A DNA stretch of 64,000 nt from Eudorina sp. 2006-703-Eu-15. Its lineage: Eukaryota > Chlorophyta > Chlorophyceae > Chlamydomonadales > Volvocaceae. Position numbers and translations under genes: made by a program. Of this stretch, positions 26,322 to 36,528 are shown in pieces. The stretch spans positions 1,753,765-1,817,764 of the forward strand of contig BDSI01000001.1 of the NCBI GenBank assembly GCA_003117195.1, given 5' to 3'. The notes beneath the pieces were generated by a model that was given only the letters and a program-made list of their open reading frames with translations, was not told where the DNA came from and made no database searches. The stretch's first letter is position 1, and each line of letters starts with the position of its first letter.

Positions 26322-28860
26322 GACGTCCACGCCCTGAGGGTGGTCGATATTTTTTCCAGACCCAATGAAAAGACACCCAGGGAACGAAGGGCATCATCAT
26401 CAGTGATCGGCGGGCACGCACGCTATCTACCCTACCTGCTAGATAGATGCATGTGCCGCATGCAATCAACAGGCAGATACGTACGCGCGTGGCGCAGATA
26501 GACCACGTACGGCAATCGATATTCTAGCTGCGCACCACTGCGTGCTGGCACCACCAAGAGACACGCACCTCCACGCACTGCAGCGATACGATAGCGGGCG
26601 GATGAAATAATAAATCCCGACAGACAAATCTGCTAAATCTGCGGCGGGCGCCGGTCGCTTCTACTTATTAATGATCCAGCGAAAAGCTGTGATGATGTAT
26701 ACGTATATGCATATAAGTGGCACTTCTTGGTTGCCCGCCGTACGTACCTCTGCTACCCTTCGTACAAGCTTCATTTCCCCAACAAAACCAATTACTATCC
26801 ACGCAGGACGACTGACAAATCACCACTTATTGAATGAATGAACGTTACAGCGGACCCCAAAGGGATCACCCCAAAGGGATCACTTATTATTGAATTGTAT
26901 GTTACGTACATACGCAAGGGGTAGGTATACAGATGGGTATGTACGTAGGGAGCGAGGACACGAGCGGGATTGCGCCGTCCCGCCCCTGCCGACGGATCGA
27001 TAGAGCCAATATCAGATCGTTACCTTTACACCCGCACCTTTTATGGAGTGACCCGCAGAGAGAACAAATGGCGTCCGAGTGCAAGGAAGTAAGCGCGAAT
27101 CCGCCTTTCGTTATCAGATGTATGCCGCCAGGGATAGATGCGGCGATCGCAGCCAGGCAGGCAGGCAGGCCGACGAAGCTGCTGCGTGCTGCGCTCGGAA
27201 AAAAATGGAACGAGCGATGCGTGCAAGCCAAACGAAAGCAAGGGGGTCGTTTGTTGGCGAGCACGCAGAGACAGATGGGCGAACTAGTACTGCGTGCTGC
27301 AGTCCACGAAGCAGATTCTTCTATCTGCGCCACGCACAGCGTCAGCGGCAGCTAGCTAGTTAGTCATACATAATGAAAAATAGCAATATATCAGCAGCAG
27401 CAGCAGCAGCAGCAGCGTCCGTACACATGTATGTATGTAGCGTATGTACCGCCGGCGAGCGCGCGATGCAATGCGGAGTGTATGTAGTGTAATGTGATGA
27501 AGGTGCACATATATAGCGCACCGCGTGCAGCAGTCCATCCGGATCCATCCGGATCCATCCATCCCTCCATTCCATGAGGCGCGCGCGCACATATGTAGCT
27601 ATCGACGATCCCCGCCATCGCCGCTTTGTGTTGCGTCCGCGCCGCCGTTTATTTTATTTGTATTATTGTGCCACCGACGGATACCGACGGACACGCACGC
27701 CGTACGTCTACATTTATGTCACATCGACTCGATCGACCATGCCAGTTCCGTCCACCGCGTGCTTGCTTGCGAGAGTTACATTTTACATAGATGTATATAG
27801 ATCACATTGCCGGGCTGCGGGGTGTACTGCATTATTGATGATATATACACACGCGTACGTAGCCAACGTACGTAGCCGTATACATACGCATTTTGTGCAG
27901 CTTGTCGCTCGATCGCGGGGACGACGTGCGACGTGCGGGCGTACGGCGTGATCAAGTATGTATGTAGCACTACTGTCATCGATCATCACTTGCGGAAGCT
28001 AAACCCGTGCGCACGTGGGCACGCACGCACTACACGCACCTAGTGCACTCGCTCGGAGTACTCGGAGCTATCTAGCTAGGTAGAGACGCGCAAGTAAGGT
28101 CACTCTAATTCGATCTTCGAAGCAAGATTTGAATAGTGGATAGATAGATGGACGTGCGCGCGCGTCTGAACGACGGACATACGTCCGTCAGGTCCGTGCG
28201 TGCGTGTAGTCCCGCCGTCCAATCAAGCAATCAAATCAGCAAAGGGCGCGTGCGCGTCTGCCTAGTCTGCCTCATCACGCTACTCGCTAACTCGCTCGCT
28301 CGTTCCGCGGCGGCCCACCTGATGAAGGAAAGGATGACAGCGCGGCCGCGTGCAGCAGCAGCGAGCTCCTCCGTCGATCGCCCCTCATCCCGCCGCCGTG
28401 CGGCCGCCGTCAGCGTACTCCCGCTCCATGCACCCGCGCGCTCCGTCCGTCACCTACCGCTCCCTGATACCGTACGTAGATAAGAGCTAAGACGCCCCAG
28501 CACGCAGCCACGCAGCTCGTACGTGCGTGGAATGGACCCTGCTGCGTGCAATCGGACATACAGGTTGGGTTTGGAGGTCCATCCCAGCCATGGGCGGGTA
28601 TTCAAAATCTCATCACGCATCATCCGTCCAGCAGGCAGGCAGCTAGCTACCTGAGCAAGCGACGGCGCGCGCGCGCATCCATCCCGCCACGCGCGCGTGC
28701 GACGTGCTAATAATGATAGGCTAGGGGTATGCCTGCGTGCGTGGCGCCCTGTTGACATATGTTAGAGCACTGTCATCCTATCGTTGGGCAGTGGCGAATG
28801 AACGTTGGAGCTAGCTAGACCTCTAGTCCGTCCAGTAGTGCAGACCTTCTCGGAACACAG
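26322..28860. other. Upstream region of the large minus-strand gene; tail relic inside
   Basis: A CCACCCTCAG acceptor-like site lies just 5' of ATG 26321 (minus), so more 5' exons are possible. Minus-strand open frames near 28310-28480 and 28450-28758 could be exons but no phase-consistent chain was found. At 26836-26875 a GAATGAATGAACGTTACAGCGGACCCC string is a minus-strand tail of the (CATT)n family. Confidence 0.35.
26836..26875 (-). mobile_element. (CATT)n-family tail fragment
   Basis: The reverse complement reads GGGGTCCGCTGTAACGTTCATTCATTC, identical to the end of the copies at 44587 and 50310. Only the tail is recognisable, with GGGATCACCCCAAA duplicated beside it. Confidence 0.6.
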
Positions 28861-31700
28861 TTTAGTTCGACGACGTACGGCCCATTGCAGCTGATGCGGT
28901 GACCCGCCAGGGAACCAGGTGGCCGTGACTGAAGTCGTCAAACGATGCACCGGTCGCAATCCATCCCGAGGCAAGGATCATGAATCCATGGAGCACATGA
29001 ACCGCCAAGCTGACCCGTCTTTCATATGTGCGTGCGTGCTGCTTTCGCTTGCGGCAGCAGGCCGACAGCGTCGTCCAGTCATAAGCGATGCAGACAAAAC
29101 TACAACATGCACCGATGCGCAACACCAAGCCTGCACTTTGGGGCATGCGGAAAGGTCACATTGCCCAAGCGAGCGCAGCCGCGGCGCGGAAGCGCGAAGC
29201 GCTGCGCTCCTCGACGCATGCAGTGCAGCGAGCCCCGTCTTGCGTACTACGCCCAGGCGGCTGCCCACGGCTGGTGCTCAAAATGTCCACAAGAACAATA
29301 CCCAAACGCATCCTCGCGAATTGATCCCACACCTCCTGCACAGGTATAGGGCCATGAGGACACCCCAGAGTCTTAGTTATCAGAGTCCAAACGTTACCGT
29401 ACCTGTGCCACAAATGATCCTTGAGAAGTTCTGATATATGCGGTCGATATCCTCTGCTGTTGTGTAATAGGCTCCACGGCCTCCCGTCGTCACCTGAACT
29501 TATCCTCCAACAGCTGCTGCGTACAAGAGAAATTTAAGCCTCGTCTTTCAGCTTCGTTCGCCAGTAAATGTATTGCGTGCGTTCAGGGCTGCGCAAGTCC
29601 GCTTCGAAAGCCTAGCAGCCCAAAAAGCCGCCTGTTGCAAACGTACGTGATGCGATATGAGCAGCCATGCGGTAAAATGCACCACAATATTGCTATATGT
29701 GATGAAAAACTCATGATATGTGACTGCGTGCAGACGCAACTAAAAGTATTCAATCGAAAGGCAGGGTCAGAAGCCAAGTTGGTGTCGCTGTCGTGCAAGT
29801 TTAAATGTCATGCTGTGAGCACCATTTCGTGCATTGCACTATACTTATTTCAGATGTTTTGTTGGCTCCAATAAAAGGCGCTAGAGGCACTTGCCTGAAA
29901 AGGCCCATTCGGGCGTGGCCTCATAAAAAGATCGAATTCAAGGCGGATCGTGAAGATCGTTTCTTTCACTTTCGTGTAAGAACTTGGCGGGACATGGTGT
30001 TGTGGCCTGGAGTCATCACACAGCGGGCAGCTGTTTTCCTGTAACGCGAGCATGACAAATGCAATGTCACATCTCCGAATACATGATTAAGAAAGACAAT
30101 CAAATGCCTATGCACCGCGAAAAAACGTCTGCCCTATGTGACGAGGCGAACGGGCACGCGTGCAGTACAGCGGCGGGAAACCATTTGACAACCCGGGCCC
30201 TTACGTACATTGTTGAAGTTGAACACATGCACGCAGTCGTTACAATCATGGAACTTCCTCGAATCAGACAACGACGCCTTGTTTTATTCGCCTGCGATGT
30301 TCCGATTCAAGGGCGAAAACCACCAAGTTTGATGGTAAAAATAAAATATGGCGAACGAGCGAGCCATGCACTAGCCACGAGTGTCGCACTTACTCTCACT
30401 TAACTACCATGGACGACGCTGCCCTATCGCTCGGTTGTCGTTCGTACATACAGAGTCGGCGTTCCGATTGGACCATGGAACGAATAGGAACACAACGCAT
30501 TTCAGGAATGGCATGTATGGCAAAAATGGAATGAGGGAAGGGGTGTGTGAAGCATGACTACGAATGCCAGCAGGTGCTGCGCTGTACGTTTTGGACGAGT
30601 GTGGCCCGCGCATGGACGGCTCCAAGGCGAAGCTGTCTTGCGGCGCCCGTTTTTGCCAGCATGTTGCCTAATCCAAAACGTTGTCAATTTAGCCATCTTG
30701 CTGAGGGGATAAAACCATTGCAGTTGTACGTAGTTGCAAGATACCAGCAGGCCATCCTCGTCATAGCATTTTGGCCCAACCTATGGAGCTTTCAGGGCGT
30801 CATCGATCGCTGAATGAAACGGCTTCAGGCGAGTGGACGGTTTGGATTTCGAGACGCATTGGGCGGCATGCCTGGAAGGTGCTGGTCGGCGGAGCCCGCT
30901 GCTGCGGAGGTAAGTAAGGTATGCCGGGATTGACGGATAGGTATGCATTATTGGAATGTATGCGCGCGATGTCAAGCAACCAGGGAGCCGACGAAGGCCG
31001 TGGCCATGGCCAGCAAGCGTCCCGCGCACGCCCTTGCGCTCGACGGCCCATCCATGCAGTAATCAGACCAAAACCTGCTGATCGATCGAGCGATCTGTGC
31101 CTCGGCTCAGGCAAGCTCGAACCCCGCTCTCTCGGGAGTGTTAGTTGACAGAGGCTTGCCTGCGCGCACGCGCGCCACGCATGCCCGATACATAGGCCTT
31201 CGGTTGCTTGGGTGCAGATGCTCACGTACTGCGTGGCGCGCGGGAACAGGAAGCAAGGGGCGGGCCCGGGCGCCTACCTAAGGTCCGCCACCTGCCGAAG
31301 GGGCGTGACGGGCTTTTTTCTTCGATGGTTCTGCGTACGTATTCGAGGGAGCGCGGGGGCTGCGTGGTTAGCTGCAGCTTTTCCCCGCCGCCCAGTCCAG
31401 CGTCATGCCCCCATCCACAGCCACCGAGGGCCAGCCCTGTATATACCAGCAGCCACTACTTCAGTGCGGGGAATGGAGCGAGCTGTTCGTTGTTGATAGG
31501 GGGGAGGTAGGGAACTACGTACATGGCGGTGGGGTATCGATGTTTATTTGTTGCCCTGCTTAAAGTACTTAAAGCGAGCCGGTCGGCAGGCTCGGGATGG
31601 ACGGAGTCCTACAGTTTGTGCCTGCTGCTGCTGCTTGCTTGGCGCGGGATCGACCCGGATAGACGAGACGGCTTCGCGAAGGCCTCCTGGTCCCGTAGCA
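28861..31700 (-). other. Lower-GC stretch with possible decayed minus-strand gene or element
   Basis: GC is visibly lower here and codon-like sequence appears on the minus strand. One frame (29434 down to ~29160) includes HRYGNVWTLITKTLG and VWDQFARMRLGIVLVDIL. Another at 30053-29850 is preceded by a TTACAG acceptor, contains SCPLC, and is followed by CAG|GCAAGT, a GC-AG type donor. The pieces do not join in phase and I recognise no family. It could be a degraded transposon or a diverged gene. Confidence 0.25.
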
Positions 31701-31719
31701 CTGCTGTCGCGCTCGTCGG

Positions 31720-31985
31720 CCGGCGCGCACTTTCTCTAGATTGAGCAAGAGAGGATTGCGGCCTCTCATGCGTGCCCCCCCCAAGGGAGGAGAATGCTTT
31801 GGTGCTCTTTCTGCTAGGCAGGGCTGGGGTCGGTAGCAGCCCTTGGCCAGGAGCGTCAGGCCCGATTAGGTATGTAACTCAAACGCACACACGCACGCAC
31901 GCGCGCGCAATTAGGGTCCTCGCAAGTCGTGTCTCTCGGTTTATTTTAACACAACGCACGCACGCGCACACACATACACACACAC
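31720..31985 (+). mobile_element. Diverged LINE tail copy (subfamily 2)
   Basis: CTCTAGATTGAGCAAGAG, CCTCTCATGCGTGCC, GGAGAATGCTTTGGTG, CAGCCCTTGGCCAGGAG and GGTATGTAACTC precede an impure AC/GC-rich repeat. The order matches 32150-32359 and 6880-6960. Confidence 0.6.
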
Positions 31986-32282
31986 CCGGAAGGGGAGAAC
32001 CAGGCGCTGCAAGGATTTGAGGGAGGGCAACCCACCGAGGCCCGCGAGGCAACGGTGCTGCACGGGGCCCAGTCGTCGGAGACGAGAGAGCATGGCTGCA
32101 GAGGCCCTTTTCCGTGGAGCCTCTGCCGTACCTTTTAGGACGCACGCGTGAGTGCTCTAGGTCTAACAAGGGGGGATGTGGCTCCTCACGCCCTTTACCT
32201 CCCCCCGCGAGTGCTTCGGTGGTCGTCCGTTAGGCAGAGCTGGGTTAGCAGCAGCCCTTGGCCAGTGCCAGGCCCGGTCAGC

Positions 32283-32359
<77 letters not shown>
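31986..32359 (+). mobile_element. LINE tail copy (subfamily 2) with (AC)n tail
   Basis: It starts directly after the AC-type tail of the preceding copy. It contains GGCGCTGCAAGGATTTGAGG, the GGGGCCCAG block, GTGCTCTAGGTCTAACAAGG, GCGAGTGCTTCGGTGGTC, CAGCCCTTGGCCAGTGCC and (AC)n at 32283-32359. It lacks the exact ATATGTAACG string found in the main subfamily. Confidence 0.7.
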
Positions 32360-32361
<2 letters not shown>

Positions 32362-32805
32362 GAATCCCATCGTCGGTCCCCCGAAATAAATAGGTCGGGG
32401 TGTAGGAGGATGGATCTCAGGACAAGCGGCGGCCTTGGAGGAGCTGCTGGAGCCAAGACTTGGCTTCAAGGAGGCGACTATGCCTCGGCGGACATATACA
32501 GCGCTACTGACAGCGTGGAATGAGGAGTGGCTGGCCCCGCCCTGGGCCTCTGATTATTCAGTTGGCTGAAGGACAACAGGATCGTGGCGCTCCTGCGATG
32601 ATAAGGGTGTACAGGCGCCGGTGTGCGTGCCTGGTGGTAGTCAAATAACGCGGCTGTAGAGCATGCGTCTGGTGGCAAGGGGGCTGTAGGCACCTGGGCT
32701 AGTTGAGCTGGCTAATGGACTATCAGGTGGACGCAGTCCTGCGATGATTACGGTAGGCGGTGAGTACCCCCCTCGATGGGCGGTACAGTGTGGACTAAGT
32801 GGACT
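32360..32805. other. Non-coding spacer within the LINE array
   Basis: No ORF with coding character. CCTGCGATGAT occurs twice (about 32593 and 32733) in otherwise unremarkable sequence, which may be the 5' part of the next truncated element. Confidence 0.35.
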
Positions 32806-32902
32806 ACGCCCCTCCTCATCAGAGGAGTGCTTCGGCGGTCTCCCGAATGGGGCGGGTCAGCGCCCCCGGCCAGCGTCGGCCCGGCAGATATGTAACGATT
32901 CA

Positions 32903-32996
<94 letters not shown>
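32806..32996 (+). mobile_element. LINE tail copy with (AC)n tail
   Basis: GAGTGCTTCGGCGGTCTCCC, GGGGCGGGTCAGCGCCCCCG, CGGCAGATATGTAACGATTC, a short CT run, then AC at 32911-32996. Main subfamily, strongly truncated. Confidence 0.85.
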
Positions 32997-32997
<1 letters not shown>

Positions 32998-33117
32998 TTC
33001 ACGATTCGGCGGTCTCCCGTATGGGGCGGGTTAGCGCCCCCGGCCAGTGTCGGCCCGGCAGATATGTAACGATTCACACACACACACAGACACACACACA
33101 CACACACACACACACAC
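32997..33117 (+). mobile_element. LINE tail copy nested after an (AC)n tail
   Basis: It begins in ATTTCACGATTCGGCGGTC directly after the AC run of the previous copy and carries the full tail block through ATATGTAACGATTC. It ends in AC (33074-33117) with one AG interruption. Confidence 0.85.
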
Positions 33118-33304
<187 letters not shown>

Positions 33305-34872
33305 GTTACCGGCCCCCCCAGCTGGGGCTCACAGTCTCAGTGATGCTCCCACAGCATCAGCCGGAAACCAAGGAGGCAGCAGCAACAGCCAGGAAAGCGG
33401 CGGCCCAGCAGGAGTGGGAGGCAGCGTGCGCCCGGGCAGCAGCTGCGGAAAAACCCAGCAAGGACGCACCCGGGGAGGTCGACATGGAGGACACAGCGAA
33501 TCTGCGTCTCCACCCAGGGGGAAGGCAGGAGATGAGTCTGGGGGAGATGGAAAAGGAGGTGAAGGACCTGCAGGGCTTAGTCGCGTGCTTGCAGCGGCGC
33601 AACGCGAAGGCTCGAGAGGAGAATGAGTGGCAGGAAGTGCAGCGGCAGCTGCTTCTGATGGCTGATCTGCCCTCTCTGCCGCCGTCACCACCATCCCCGG
33701 AGCCAACCCAAGTGCAGCAACAGGAGCAGGCACAGCCACGGCCGCCACCGCCGCCAGTCGCCGGGACGGTCGCGACCACCGTAAGGCAGGGCCCATCACC
33801 ACCTACCGCCGCCACCACGGCTGCCGCCGTGCCGGCCGCAGCCATAAAGGAGGCAGCACCCATGCCCGCACCCCCGCAGCTGCCGCATCAGGGCCCACCG
33901 CCGCCGCCATTGCAGGTGACCTTGCAGCTGGCGGCGGGAGGTTCAGCGCCCAGCCAACACGGGTTTCATCACTGTATCGCAGCAAGGGAGGAGGAAAGGT
34001 GGAAAGATGGCAACCTACCGGGAGGCGCTGCTTGCGGCCCCCACCGGGGGGCGTGGAGCAGTTCTACGGCAGCAGGTCTCGCCGCGTACTCGCGACTATC
34101 TCGACAAGAGCGACCTCAACGAGTTGGAGAACATGGGGGAAGAGGATCTGGGGAAGTGGCTCAGCACGCTGGGGATGCGCGTTTCCTCAGCAGCATCTAG
34201 GGCGGCAGCGGCCGCAGGGAAGGGCGCAGAGAAGGGCGCGGCTGCAAAGGCCACTGGCAAGGGGAAGAAGCAGAAGGTTGAGAATGGATAGCAGAGTTGG
34301 GTTATGGAGCAATGGAGGACGGGCTAGCGTGGAGGCTCGTGTACAGCGGGAGGGTTGGGTTTAGCGGGGGCAGTGGACGCATGTGTTGACCTAGGACGTT
34401 CTCAGTAAGCAGGGTCACGGCAGCTTGGTCTATGGTGCTTTTATGCGTACTTTGCCTGCCAGATTGCCCAGCCCTGTGCACCGTAAGAATGTACTGGTTG
34501 GACCGCGTGGCCGTGACTGCTTTCCCAGGAGGATCGGAGCCGTGCTACCTGCATAGTGCTCGCTCCGTTGCGTGGTCCCCTTTTGCCGTGTGTGCCTGGC
34601 CTTCTGCTGGTTGCGCTGAACGTGAAGGGGTTTTGTTTGAGTTGGCCCCGTGATCGGCTTTATAAGGGAAGGCTGGCTTGGTGCCTGACCTCGTGGCGCG
34701 TTTTAGATGGGGCTAGAGGCCCCGGGTGCACGGCACCCTTGTGGTCCCGTGCTGTGTCTCCTCGCCCCTCTCCCAGTTCTCTGGGAGAGTGCTTCGGCGG
34801 TCTCCCGTATGGGGCGGGTTAGCGCCCCCGGCCAGCGTCGGCCCGGCAGATATGTAACGATTTATACACACA
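33305..34872 (+). mobile_element. ORF1-only (AC)n-tailed non-autonomous LINE
   Basis: The unit starts at the end of an AC run and finishes with the main LINE tail block (CTTCGGCGGTCTCCCG, CGGCAGATATGTAACGATT, short AC). It has one gene-like region (33340-34291) but no endonuclease or reverse transcriptase, so it would need LINE proteins supplied in trans, like mammalian HAL1. The last ~125 nt are nearly identical to the copy at 12374-12500, so at least two members of this subfamily are present. Confidence 0.7.
33340..34291 (+). pseudogene. Frameshifted ORF1-like coiled-coil protein of the non-autonomous LINE
   Basis: The first frame (from 33340; translated start MLPQHQPETKEAAAT) has Ala/Glu-rich helix, a likely coiled coil (EMEKEVKDLQGLVACLQRR), then a Pro/Gln-rich stretch. 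Around 33945 coherent coding moves to another frame, which continues as TGFITVSQQGRRK, MATYREALLAAP, DYLDKSDLNELENMGEEDL and a Lys-rich C-terminus with stop at 34289-34291. A coiled coil followed by a basic end fits a LINE ORF1 RNA-binding protein, but no named domain is recognised. One shift between the halves means it is broken or misread. Confidence 0.5.
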
Positions 34873-35431
34873 CTAGTGGGAGTTGGCAGCGAGCGGGACG
34901 TGTAGGCGAGGGCCGCTTGCGACGGGAAGGGGTGTACGACAGGGAAGCTTGCGTGGTGATGTGCTGCCTTGTGCAAACCATAGCCCCATCATGGAGCACC
35001 CGACTGCATACCCGGACCCAGCAAGGCCTGACGCGTGCGAGACGCCTCGCTCTGGCTCAGCTGGGCAGGCAGGCCTGCCGGAGGGTGCAACCCTAGCTAG
35101 TACGATTAGGTTGGGACGCGGGACCAGGCTCGTTTTACCGCACCAGGCAGGGGCGCGCCTCCGAAACGCGCCCTGGGTGCTGCAAGGACTTGAGGAGGTT
35201 GAACAGCGGACTGCGAGGCGCAGACCGCCCGGGATGGGCCTTCGCCCACTCCCTTGAGGGGGCACAGCGGTCACCGATCCTCGGGGATCGGGCACGCGCC
35301 CTTGGTTGAGAGCGAGGGGACAGAGGCCCCTTACGCCCCTTTCCCCCGTATCCGGGGAAAGTGCTTCGGCGGTCTCCCGTATGGGGCGGGTTAGCGCCCC
35401 CGGCCAGTGTCGGCCCGGCAGATATGTAACG

Positions 35432-35519
<88 letters not shown>
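34873..35519 (+). mobile_element. LINE 3'-UTR copy with (AC)n tail
   Basis: It starts at GTGGGAGTTGGCAGCGAGCG, which corresponds to about 41040 in the long copy, immediately after the short AC end of the previous element. It is nearly identical to the long copy and to 4130-4690 through the tail, then AC at 35434-35519. It retains a GGGGATCGGGCACGCGCCC segment that the long copy lacks. Confidence 0.92.
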
Positions 35520-35520
<1 letters not shown>

Positions 35521-35522
<2 letters not shown>

Positions 35523-36528
35523 TCCCGCATCCTCCGGTAACCGCGCGGCCGCGCAGCAGCTCGCGGAAACACTCCGGCAGCAGGCGGATCAAGAGACCAA
35601 AGCGCACAACGCTGAGGTCAGAGCTCGGACAGCGGCGCACTTAGCCCAGCAAGACGCGGAGGCCAAGGCCGCACGAATCGCCGCCGCCGCAGCCGCCGCC
35701 GCCGAGGCACAGCGTGCCGAGGCACAGCGTGAGGCTGCAGCCGCCGCCGCCGCCGCCGAGACACAACGCACCGCTGCGCCCGCCGCCGCCGAGGCGCAGC
35801 ATGCCGAGGCACAGCGCGCCACGGAGACCAGGGCTGCCGAATGCGCCACCCCGACCAGGGCTGCGAATCGGGCCACCGCCGCCCCCAGCAAGCCCGCAAC
35901 GACAACTGAGACGGCCGAAGGTGCCACGGGGAGCGGGCAAACAGCCGCTACGACGCCCCGCACCACGCGGGCCCGCCAGCGACGCGGCCAACAGGCGGCT
36001 ACCCCTGCCGCTGCAACGCCTTGTGAGCCTAACAGGGCGCAATCGGCAGACGGCCCAGCCACACAGCCCGATAATACCCCGGTTGGGCCCGGCCCCGGCG
36101 CCGCAACACCCAAAAGGGGCAGGTCCCCCACCCTGACCAGCCCCAAGGCCAACCGCAAACGTGGCAAATCGGTCCCGATCACGGACCTCTCGGATGCGGA
36201 GCTCCTGGCCACGTACAACACCCCCGGGAGAAAGCAGTGGATGCGCAAGGTGGTCGCCGACGGCACAGACGAACCTATGGGCGTGTACCGTGAACGGCTC
36301 ATATCCCTTCAGGAGGGCGCGCGGCGCGCCCAGAGGAAGTCCGTGCTCGCCAAGGCTGACAAGAGAGCAGCTGCCGACGCCAGCCAGCACGCAGACGCCC
36401 CGGGACCCAGCCAGCAGACCGTCCCCAGCATGCAGCTACGGCTGTCCCAGGCAACCCGCGAGGACGCCCCTGACACAGTACCCTCCCAGGCGAGAGCGGC
36501 GACCACGCCGCGAACCCCCGGACCATGA
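35521..36528 (+). CDS. LINE ORF1 (5'-partial), Ala-rich coiled-coil, basic
   Basis: Open frame of about 335 residues running from the AC tract to TGA 36526-36528. The N-terminal half is Ala/Glu/Gln/Arg-rich helix (repeated EAQRAEAQ), likely coiled coil. It is followed by Thr/Pro-rich sequence, a basic segment (KANRKRGKSVP) and a compact region with DLSDAELLATYNTPGRKQW and GVYRERLISLQE. No CCHC knuckle or RRM is recognised. Its expected role is RNA binding in the LINE ribonucleoprotein. The frame stays open through the upstream (AC)n (as His-Thr), but no ATG precedes the conserved part, so the native start is missing. Confidence 0.75.
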
